Shown here piece after piece: positions 1-5,455 of a DNA stretch of 6,403 nucleotides. The translations under genes were made by a program, and so were the position numbers. Source of the DNA: a bacterium (GTDB taxonomy: Bacteria; Elusimicrobiota; Elusimicrobia; Elusimicrobiales; UBA9959); contig JAJZVJ010000152.1 of NCBI GenBank assembly GCA_021845705.1, positions 1 to 6,403 on the forward strand, read 5' to 3'. Each line of letters opens with the position of its first letter. Position 1 is the stretch's first letter. Below the pieces are notes generated by a model. The model was not told the origin of the DNA, ran no database searches, and saw only the letters and a program-made list of their open reading frames with translations.

Positions 1-8
1 TCCGATCT
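1..8. other. Residual Illumina adapter sequence at contig end
   Basis: The window opens with TCCGATCT, identical to the last eight bases of the common Illumina sequencing adapter; on the minus strand it reads AGATCGGA, the first eight bases of adapter read-through. Its position at the very edge of the window, and the fact that it closes an otherwise intact reading frame with a stop, make untrimmed adapter much more likely than genomic sequence. Genuine insert probably begins at position 9. An eight-base match at one chosen site is unlikely by chance but not impossible. Confidence 0.85.
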
Positions 9-972
9 AGAGGTCCCACTTGGCCACGTGCAGCTTCCCGCCGTATTCCTTCTCCAGCTCCGCGAACTTGGCGTCCAGGTCCGAGCCCAGGCGCAGGCCG
101 TCGGCCTCACCCTGCTTGAGCACGTCTATGAACAGGCCCTTATGCCCGTTTATGCTGACCAGGCGCCGGATCTCCGCGCGGCCTTCCGTAACCTCCGCCA
201 CGTCGCGCAGGTAAAGCGGCTTCCCCATGCGGCTGGCTATGACCACCGCGCCTATATCCGGCACGCCGGCGAGCCTGCTGCCGCCGACGGCGAAAGTGGT
301 CTTGCCGGCCTGCGTGACGGTGCCGAGAAAAGAAACATTGTTGATATCGGCCACGGCGGCGGAGATGGCCGCGGGATCGAGATTATACCCCGCCAGCTTT
401 TCCGGGCTGATCTTCACCCAGATCTCCGGCTCTTCCGCGCCTATGATATCGAGTCGGGCCACGCCGTCCACGCCTATCAGGCGGGGCACGGCCGAATACC
501 GCACGGTAGTATAAAGCTGTTTTAAAGTGAGCGTGTCGGACCACACCCCGTACTCCGACATGGGGTAGGCGCTGGTGGTCATTTTCGTGGTCTGCACCGA
601 AGCCGCCGCCGGCATGAGGGCGCGGGTCTGGTCTATGCGCGACTGGATGTACTGCCACGCCTGGTTGAGGTCCGTGCCCCATTTCAGATAGATATCTATA
701 GTGGAGGTCCCGCGTTCGGTGATGGAGCGGGTCTCCCGCACCCCGGGCACGGTCTTAAGAGCTTCCTCGAGCGGGCGGGTGATATTCAGTTCCGTGGTCT
801 CAAGCGAGGCGAAGCCGATATCCGCCACCACCTGGAAACGGGGAAATTCGCTGTTCGGGAAAACATCTTTCGGCAGCGCCCGGTACATATAAAGGCCGCC
901 CGCGCACAGCAGCACAGCGGCGAAAACTATGGCGATCCGGTTCGAGTCCAGCCAGTCCACGAATTTTTTCAT
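7..972 (-). CDS. RND-family efflux pump, inner-membrane transporter, N-terminal third (partial at contig end)
   Basis: This is the start of a proton-driven RND pump, which exports substrates through a periplasmic adaptor and a TolC channel. The 321 visible residues have a short cytoplasmic start, TM1 at about 11-33, and porter-domain sequence from about 40. Typical RND stretches are PLEEALKTVPGVRETRS (about 67-83), WGTDLNQAWQYIQSRI (98-113) and GVDGVARLDIIGAEEPEIWV (167-186), followed by the LDPAAISAAVADIN helix (about 198-211) characteristic of the docking region. RND pumps are about 1030 residues long, so roughly 700 are missing. The apparent TAG stop (7-9) is made of one insert base plus adapter bases, so the gene should be treated as running off the contig. 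The start overlaps the tolC stop (ATGA, 969-972) with a GGGGGAGA-type ribosome binding site inside the tolC end, indicating translational coupling. The drug (HAE) versus metal (HME) subclass cannot be decided without TM4. Confidence 0.93.
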   Translation of the reverse strand: MKKFVDWLDSNRIAIVFAAVLLCAGGLYMYRALPKDVFPNSEFPRFQVVADIGFASLETTELNITRPLEEALKTVPGVRETRSITERGTSTIDIYLKWGTDLNQAWQYIQSRIDQTRALMPAAASVQTTKMTTSAYPMSEYGVWSDTLTLKQLYTTVRYSAVPRLIGVDGVARLDIIGAEEPEIWVKISPEKLAGYNLDPAAISAAVADINNVSFLGTVTQAGKTTFAVGGSRLAGVPDIGAVVIASRMGKPLYLRDVAEVTEGRAEIRRLVSINGHKGLFIDVLKQGEADGLRLGSDLDAKFAELEKEYGGKLHVAKWDL

Positions 973-2222
973 TCCGTCTCCCCCGCGCGCAGATACTCAA
1001 GCTCGGTTTTTTTATCCAGGTAGAGGCCCAGGGCGTCGCGGGACTGTTCCTTTGCGGCCAGATATTCGGAGAAGATGCTGAGCAGGTCGGTTTCTTTTAT
1101 TTTCCCCTGGCGGTAATAGGTTTTCGCCGTCTCAAGGTTGCCGGCGGCGCTAAGATAGTTCGAGCGAAGGGCGTCATAAACGGAAGCCGCGGAGCGCATC
1201 CCGGCGCCCAACTGAGCCAGGGAAAGCGCGAGCTGCCTTTTATTCTCCGCTTCCGTCTCCACGCGCGCGCGGTACGCTTCCAGAGCGGCTTGTTTTCCGC
1301 CGGCCCGCGCGCCCCAGTCGAACACGTCCAGGCTTACCGCAAGATAGGTTCTGTAGAGCTCCATGGCCGGGTCTATGGGGCTGATATTGCGGGCCAGCCC
1401 GAACTGCAGAGCGGGGGCGTAGACAAAGCCCGTGCGGCGGTACGCCTCAAACGCCGACGCTGTTTCAAGCCTGTTAAGGCGGACGGAGAAGGACAGCAGC
1501 GGGGCCGCGGAGCCCGCCGCCGGCCGCTCTTCCCGGCCCGACAGCCCTTCGAGCAGCGCGGGACCGTCGTCAAAGACCATCTCCTCCGCCTTCAAGTCTT
1601 TCCCCGCCGCGGAAGAAAGGGACTTCAGCACGGCGGCCATATCGGCATCCAAAGCGCGCCGCGCTACTTCCAGGGAGTTAAGCTGTATTTCAGCTCTTAC
1701 CCGGTCAAGCTTAAGGTCCATCCCGGCGTGTTCCAGTTTTTCTATATCCTCGATATGCGACTGGAAATACTTCACCGCTTCATCGTAATCGTCCCTTTTT
1801 TTCAGCAGGATGTAAAGTTTATAGTAATCCTGCGTAACGCCCCGGATAATGTCTTTTTCCGCCAATTTGGCCTCAAGGCCGCTCTTTTCCGTATCAAGCC
1901 TCTCCAACTCCGCGCCGGCCAGCGTCTTACGCAGGTCCAGGGAAAGCTGGACGCCCGCCTGGCCAAGCAGCCCGTCGCGCAGTCCGGATCCGCCCTGGTA
2001 AACAGTGTAATCGCTCTCCCCGGAAGCGGAAAGCGCCGGCCGGAGCGAAGCTTTCGCGCTTTTATAAGCCTGCTCCGAAGACCGGCTCAGGCGCCCGTAC
2101 GCCTTCAAAGCGCGGCTGTTGGCCACGGCCATTTTAACGCAATCGTCCAGGCCCAGCGCGAAAAGCCGTCCTGGAAAAATAAATGTCGCCGAGATTAAAA
2201 AAATGACGGTAGATATCTTCAT
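969..2222 (-). CDS. TolC-family outer membrane efflux protein
   Basis: The 417-residue protein should form the trimeric outer membrane channel of a tripartite efflux system, with the overlapping RND gene as its pump. It has a hydrophobic Sec-type signal peptide (about 1-22, probable cleavage after LFA). The mature start, LGLDDCVKMAVANSRALKAY, matches the conserved beginning of the family, which usually reads LxLDxAxxxAxxNN or similar. Two OEP repeats follow at about 25-215 and 245-413, rich in long amphipathic coiled-coil helices. The FDWGARAGGKQAALEAYRA stretch (301-319) and GNLETAKTYYRQGKIKETDLL (361-381) are typical of the second repeat. Length is normal for the family. Cys28 is not in a clear lipobox. 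ATG 2222 is the only reasonable start, because an in-frame TAG lies five codons upstream. No good ribosome binding site precedes it; a GAGGAGAA sequence lies about 45 bases further up, too far to serve this ATG. Confidence 0.93.
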   Translation of the reverse strand: MKISTVIFLISATFIFPGRLFALGLDDCVKMAVANSRALKAYGRLSRSSEQAYKSAKASLRPALSASGESDYTVYQGGSGLRDGLLGQAGVQLSLDLRKTLAGAELERLDTEKSGLEAKLAEKDIIRGVTQDYYKLYILLKKRDDYDEAVKYFQSHIEDIEKLEHAGMDLKLDRVRAEIQLNSLEVARRALDADMAAVLKSLSSAAGKDLKAEEMVFDDGPALLEGLSGREERPAAGSAAPLLSFSVRLNRLETASAFEAYRRTGFVYAPALQFGLARNISPIDPAMELYRTYLAVSLDVFDWGARAGGKQAALEAYRARVETEAENKRQLALSLAQLGAGMRSAASVYDALRSNYLSAAGNLETAKTYYRQGKIKETDLLSIFSEYLAAKEQSRDALGLYLDKKTELEYLRAGETE

Positions 2223-2436
2223 AACGCACGCAAGCTAAAAACCGAATCCCGCAGGCTGCAGGTTGTGAATTCTCCTCAGCAGTACTTTACAAAATTAAGA
2301 TGAAAAACGCATGAATTGGGATTCCGAGATCCTGCGCAAGCCTCGGGCCAAAACCTTTCGGCGGGCACGGACGCGCAATTCGCGCAGTCCCCGGCGTCCA
2401 CAGGCCGCCTAACAAAAACTGAACGCCGCTGCCAGA

Positions 2437-2449
2437 CCTCTCTCAGAGG
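2437..2449. repeat. Small inverted repeat, CCTCT/AGAGG
   Basis: A 5-base stem (2437-2441 with 2445-2449) encloses the 3-base loop CTC. It is the first of a run of adjacent small hairpins. It is weak alone, and is listed because it falls within the cluster and between the two CGCCTAAC direct repeats. Confidence 0.4.
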
Positions 2450-2461
2450 CGCCTAACCTGA

Positions 2462-2479
2462 AAGTTGCAGTTGCAACTT
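2462..2479. repeat. Perfect inverted repeat AAGTTGCA-GT-TGCAACTT
   Basis: Two perfect 8-base arms (2462-2469 and 2472-2479) are separated by only two bases. Extending one base further each side gives a mismatch, then another match. The near-zero loop favours a dimeric regulator's DNA operator over an RNA hairpin. It lies about 240 bases upstream of the tolC start, far for a classical operator unless the operon has a long leader. No regulator gene is present in the window to pair it with. Confidence 0.5.
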
Positions 2480-2481
2480 CC

Positions 2482-2498
2482 CGCCCGCATAGCGGGCG
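2482..2498. repeat. GC-rich hairpin CGCCCGC-ATA-GCGGGCG
   Basis: A perfect 7-base stem with a 3-base loop starts three bases after the preceding palindrome and is followed at once by CCC-TTC-GGG (2499-2507). There is no run of T on either side, so it is not a standard intrinsic terminator. It is the most stable-looking element of the cluster and could be part of a structured transcript or a REP-like repeat. Confidence 0.5.
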
Positions 2499-2525
2499 CC
2501 CTTCGGGAGGAATACACCTCATCTG

Positions 2526-2560
2526 GCCGGGCGCGCATGGCGCGGGGCTTTTTCCCCGGC
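2526..2560. repeat. Compound inverted repeat with competing pairings
   Basis: Outer arms GCCGGG (2526-2531) and CCCGGC (2555-2560) enclose an inner CGCGC-ATG-GCGCG hairpin (2532-2544). An alternative pairing, CGGGG (2543-2547) with CCCCG (2554-2558) around a CTTTTT loop, excludes the outer pairing. The T run lies inside the loop rather than after the stem, so a rho-independent terminator is not supported on either strand. Confidence 0.4.
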
Positions 2561-2561
2561 T

Positions 2562-2572
2562 TTGCCAGGCAA
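2562..2572. repeat. Odd palindrome TTGCC-A-GGCAA
   Basis: An 11-base perfect palindrome around a single central base directly follows the compound hairpin. The one-base centre rules out a normal RNA hairpin, so it would fit a protein-binding half-site pair better. Short palindromes of this length arise by chance, so this is low confidence. Confidence 0.3.
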
Positions 2573-2676
2573 GGCGCATGCTTACCGGCTTCAGCGCCGA
2601 AACCCGCCCTTCGCAGGACAATTATGCGCCGCCGCCCGCGCCCGGGCCGTTAAAATCCTTACAGCCGCCGGAGGAC

Positions 2677-4332
2677 CTACATTCCGACGGGATAAAACCC
2701 TCTTTCTATCGCTTTAGTCAGCACCAGGGTGATGCCGGACACCACCAGGCCGCTCTTCGCAGCAATGCGGTGCATTCCCCGGGACAGGAACAAACTTTTA
2801 CCGGCGGCCAGAATGCTGTTGTCGATCTGTATTTTTACGTTTCTATCTTTAGATAATACAGTGTAGCAACCCCCTAGTTCCATATCAAATTCCATGCTTC
2901 TCCCGGGCGAAAGCCGCCCCGCTATCCTTTTCCCCGCGACCTTGATATTAGGGGCCACATAAACATATTCGCTGTCGGAAAAAGCCGTGAGATTCGCCGG
3001 GAACACCGCTTTGTCGGACTCCACTATCACATCCGCCTTCTTTCTTATGATATCCGCGATTATTTCTTTTTTATCAAGAAGGGACCCGGACAGTCTCTTC
3101 TTGGTAAAATACTCGAAGGCAAAATAGTAAGGGCGCTGCCTGAAGATGTTCTCACCTTTCGCGTCCATTACGTAATCGGAGTCGTCCGTAAGTTTGAGGA
3201 GATCGGAATACATTCTCTCGTATCCCGTGTTTTCGTTCCTGTAAGACGGGAGCGCCATAACGGCCGATGAAGAAACAAGGAACAACGCGGAAACGTAGAG
3301 TGTAAATCTTTTCAGCGAAACCTTCTCATAAAGCTTTTGCAGCAACAGGCCGCCGGCCAGGATAATGGCCATCTGAGAAACTATCAGCCTAGTTTCTCTC
3401 TCCAGAACCGGATACAGAACGGATACCGCGAGCAGAGAGAAGACAAGCAGCAGGAAAAATACAAAGGCTTTGCTTGATCTTTCACAATACCGGGCCGACA
3501 CGATTCCCGCCAGACACCACAACATTGCTATGCCGGATTTAAGCCAGAGATTGAGATAGTGACTCCCGACGAGGTTGTGCAATACGGTGCCATAGATCAT
3601 AGCGTTCAGCGCGTGCAGCCTGTAAAAGATAGCCGCAAAAACGGCCCATATGATAAGCCAAGCTATGGCAAAACCGGCTATGAACTTCAAGGCGTCGGCA
3701 TGATCAACATTAAACTTGTTTTTTTCCTGTGTTCTTCCGGCAATAGCCGAAAGGATAACAGCGAGTAGCAGCGCCGGCAGCAGAAAAGCCATGGTTTTAA
3801 GTGAAACCAGACTGTTAATCGCCATAAGGGAACCGAACACTATCCCCGATGAAAGGTTCACTTTGCTCTTCAAAAGATAATAAACGGATCCCAGCCAGAT
3901 CAATATCCACAGGTTATCCGGCCTGAATTCCACGGCGACGCCGCTCAGAATAAGAAAAAATCCGGCGAAATAAGCCAGCCACAATGCTATGTTCTTATTA
4001 AAGATCAGCTTTGAGATCAGATAAACGAAGATCAGATTACCGACGAACAACGGGAGCATTAAAGCTCTCCCGACCGTTATGATGTAGGGAGTAGCGCCTA
4101 CTAATTTGATGAGCGGAGCAAGAAGAATATGAAAAAGCGGAGTATGGTTGTCAAAAACATCTCTGTATTGAACGATCTTCCTTGTCCAATCCCATACAAT
4201 ATGCATATGCTGGGATTCGTCACTGTCGATTCTCAGGGATATGATCCTGTACAAGCTTGAAAAAGCAAGCAGTACCGGGACAAACACGAGCAGGATATTT
4301 CTATAGGGATGTTCGGTTCTCTTTGCTTCCAT
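2677..4332 (-). CDS. GT39/ArnT-like membrane glycosyltransferase (GT-C fold)
   Basis: This 551-residue protein probably transfers a sugar from a polyprenyl-phosphate donor to a cell-envelope acceptor; the acceptor cannot be told. TM1 at about 12-33 is followed by the first periplasmic loop with RIDSDESQHMH (34-44), matching the catalytic Asp/Asp-Glu region of the family, and then YRDVFDNHTPLFHILLAP (56-73), equivalent to the usual G..PYxDxxDxxPPL motif. VEFRPDNL (134-141) matches another conserved site. About ten further hydrophobic segments reach residue 360. Residues about 362-551 form a soluble domain with a KADVIVESD segment (432-440) and a predicted beta-rich end. There is no clear ribosome binding site before ATG 4332, so the start is moderately certain. 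Sampled lines of this gene are about 43-48% GC, against 67-72% in sampled lines of the ABC permease and RND genes, a possible sign of transfer. Family assignment is good; substrate is unknown. Confidence 0.82.
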   Translation of the reverse strand: MEAKRTEHPYRNILLVFVPVLLAFSSLYRIISLRIDSDESQHMHIVWDWTRKIVQYRDVFDNHTPLFHILLAPLIKLVGATPYIITVGRALMLPLFVGNLIFVYLISKLIFNKNIALWLAYFAGFFLILSGVAVEFRPDNLWILIWLGSVYYLLKSKVNLSSGIVFGSLMAINSLVSLKTMAFLLPALLLAVILSAIAGRTQEKNKFNVDHADALKFIAGFAIAWLIIWAVFAAIFYRLHALNAMIYGTVLHNLVGSHYLNLWLKSGIAMLWCLAGIVSARYCERSSKAFVFFLLLVFSLLAVSVLYPVLERETRLIVSQMAIILAGGLLLQKLYEKVSLKRFTLYVSALFLVSSSAVMALPSYRNENTGYERMYSDLLKLTDDSDYVMDAKGENIFRQRPYYFAFEYFTKKRLSGSLLDKKEIIADIIRKKADVIVESDKAVFPANLTAFSDSEYVYVAPNIKVAGKRIAGRLSPGRSMEFDMELGGCYTVLSKDRNVKIQIDNSILAAGKSLFLSRGMHRIAAKSGLVVSGITLVLTKAIERGFYPVGM

Positions 4333-4409
4333 AGTATCGCAGCGCGCCTGACTTCATATAGCCTGCTCTCGCGTCCGGGTTTAAAGCGCAGCTTAGCTTT
4401 CCTAACCGC

Positions 4410-4438
4410 TTTATTTGTTTCCCTGCTATTCGCCTCAA
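4410..4438 (-). promoter_or_regulatory. Possible sigma-70-type promoter for the glycosyltransferase gene
   Basis: On the minus strand, TTGAGG (4433-4438) and AATAAA (4410-4415) are separated by 17 bases, matching four of six consensus positions in each box. It lies in the 134-base gap downstream of the DUF347 gene, about 80 bases before the glycosyltransferase ATG. A second, weaker -10-like TATATG lies closer to the gene. This is a match by eye only, in an organism whose promoter consensus is unknown. Confidence 0.3.
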
Positions 4439-4466
4439 GTTACGGTCCGGAGCCGGCCACGGGAAA

Positions 4467-5321
4467 CTAAACGATTTCACCCTCCAGCTTCCCGGCCAAA
4501 GCGGCATCCGGCGCGCTTTTTTCACGGGTACCGGTTTCATCCTTTTTTGTGAGCGTCAGATAGACGACAAGAGCCAGGATAGTGACGAGAAAGAGAGCGC
4601 TTGTCCCGGTCGTCCCAAGGCCGAGACCGCCGGCGGCGGGGGCTTGTGAAAGGTAGTCGCCGATAGACGCGCCCAGCGGCCTGGTCAGGATATAGGCCAG
4701 CCAGAAAGCGAGGACCGCGTTCGTGGACTGGTGCTTATGCTCCGCGGCCAAGATCCGCCTGAAAGCGTAGTGGGCGGCGGTGATGAGCGCAATGCAGCCG
4801 GCAAAGATGAACAGCGAAGTCAAATACCCGAGCTTAAACTGCTCCGCGACGAGATCGCCCGCGGCGGTACCCAGGGAGAACGTGAAAAGAATAGTGAGCC
4901 AGTAGAAGGCCTCCCGGCGGGTAGTCTTAATGGAATGAACGGACAACGACCTCTCTACCGCGTACCAGGCCGCGAATATTACGGCGAGCGCGATAGAGAA
5001 TATGAGGGTGGTCGTCTGCAGGGGGACACCGAGATGGTCCGTCAGGTTGTCGGTGATCAGGGTGCCGACAATGCTGAGAAGAACTACCGCCAGCCAGTAA
5101 ACGGACGGTTTATATTTTTTCTTCGCGAACTGGAAGGCCAGCACTATCACAAGCAGCGCGCCCATGACCAGTGAGGTTTTGGTCAGACCGAAATTAAGCG
5201 TCTCGCTTAAATAATCCGCCGCGGTTTCGCCGACCGTAGTGCATAGAACTTTGATGATCCAGAAGTAAAGGGTCAGTTCCGGAACTTTGTTCAACATTTG
5301 TCTGCTTTGCGATAATTTCAT
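4467..5321 (-). CDS. DUF347 (COG4705-type) four-repeat integral membrane protein
   Basis: This 284-residue inner-membrane protein is made of four copies of a two-helix unit, matching the DUF347 repeat family, known for four tandem repeats with a conserved Trp. The Trp residues are at 21, 76, 141 and 207. In each copy a Gly follows exactly 10 residues later (31, 86, 151, 217) and an Asp 15 residues later (36, 91, 156, 222), followed by a Thr/Ser-rich start to the second helix. The opening KVPELTLYFWIIKVLCTTVGETAADYL and the fourth-repeat RPLGASIGDYLS are typical of the family. Residues about 258-284 form a charged tail. The biochemical role of this family is unknown to me. The four buried Asp residues suggest ion or small-solute handling, but that is inference. 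A weak AAGG ribosome binding site precedes ATG 5321 by seven bases. It is separated by 134 bases from both neighbouring genes. Confidence 0.9.
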   Translation of the reverse strand: MKLSQSRQMLNKVPELTLYFWIIKVLCTTVGETAADYLSETLNFGLTKTSLVMGALLVIVLAFQFAKKKYKPSVYWLAVVLLSIVGTLITDNLTDHLGVPLQTTTLIFSIALAVIFAAWYAVERSLSVHSIKTTRREAFYWLTILFTFSLGTAAGDLVAEQFKLGYLTSLFIFAGCIALITAAHYAFRRILAAEHKHQSTNAVLAFWLAYILTRPLGASIGDYLSQAPAAGGLGLGTTGTSALFLVTILALVVYLTLTKKDETGTREKSAPDAALAGKLEGEIV

Positions 5322-5361
5322 TGTAGCGCCTTGGACCCGGGCTGATTCTGGGATTTACTTC

Positions 5362-5390
5362 TTTATATAAGTGTATATGGTGGAAATGAA
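5362..5390 (-). promoter_or_regulatory. Possible promoter upstream of the DUF347 gene
   Basis: The short AT-rich patch in this otherwise GC-rich gap gives, on the minus strand, TATAAA (5362-5367) 17 bases after TTCATT (5385-5390). The -10 box is good and the -35 box poor (three of six). It lies about 40 bases before the DUF347 start, a reasonable distance, and would let the gene be transcribed apart from the ABC permease. Judged by eye only. Confidence 0.3.
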
Positions 5391-5455
5391 GATTGCGTGA
5401 AGGGCTAGAAGCCCCGGAGCGCCGGCGGAAAACCGCGCCCCGTGTTTCCCGCTTA

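Larger units (their letters stand above)
2223..2676. other. Non-coding gap of about 454 bases, upstream of the tolC-RND operon
   Basis: No credible gene is visible here. The short open frames on both strands translate to Arg/Pro/Ala-rich sequence without family features. The half nearest tolC (2223-2400) has an AT-rich patch at about 2284-2325, where a promoter could lie, but I see no convincing -35/-10 pair. The half nearest the glycosyltransferase (about 2437-2572) is a run of small GC-rich inverted repeats, listed separately. An 8-base direct repeat, CGCCTAAC, occurs at 2406-2413 and 2450-2457. Since both flanking genes read leftwards, the gap is at once the 3' flank of the glycosyltransferase gene and the 5' region of the efflux operon. 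It could hold an operator, an untranslated leader or a dispersed repeat element. No tRNA or recognised riboswitch was found. Confidence 0.7.

Noticed and set aside
1290..2198. A 302-codon plus-strand open frame
   Set aside because: It lies wholly antisense to the well-supported tolC gene, and its translation shows no family features; long antisense frames are common opposite GC-rich genes.
2407..2457. Integron attC site suggested by GCCTAAC motifs
   Set aside because: An attC needs GCCTAAC-like and GTTAGGC-like cores as inverted ends. Both copies here face the same way, and no GTTRRRY core follows on the plus strand, nor an RYYYAAC core before them on the minus strand.
2543..2563. Rho-independent terminator after the glycosyltransferase gene
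   Set aside because: The T/A run lies in the loop of the CGGGG/CCCCG stem and not after it, so it does not meet the pattern on either strand.
2409..2856. Short open frames in the gap and beyond (2409-2621 minus, 2465-2653 plus, 2578-2856 plus)
   Set aside because: Their translations are low-complexity Arg/Pro/Ala-rich sequence without domains or ribosome binding sites. One runs into the real glycosyltransferase gene on the opposite strand. They look like chance frames in GC-rich DNA.
4301..4540. A 79-codon minus-strand frame spanning the gap between DUF347 and the glycosyltransferase
   Set aside because: It overlaps the ends of both real genes in another frame and has no recognisable features. 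Its inner ATG, 25 bases before the glycosyltransferase start, has no convincing ribosome binding site.
5402..5436. Intrinsic terminator after the ABC permease gene
   Set aside because: Two weak hairpins are present (GGGCT-AGA-AGCCC at 5402-5414 and GCGG-AAAA-CCGC at 5425-5436), but the stems are only five and four pairs and no T run follows on the minus strand.
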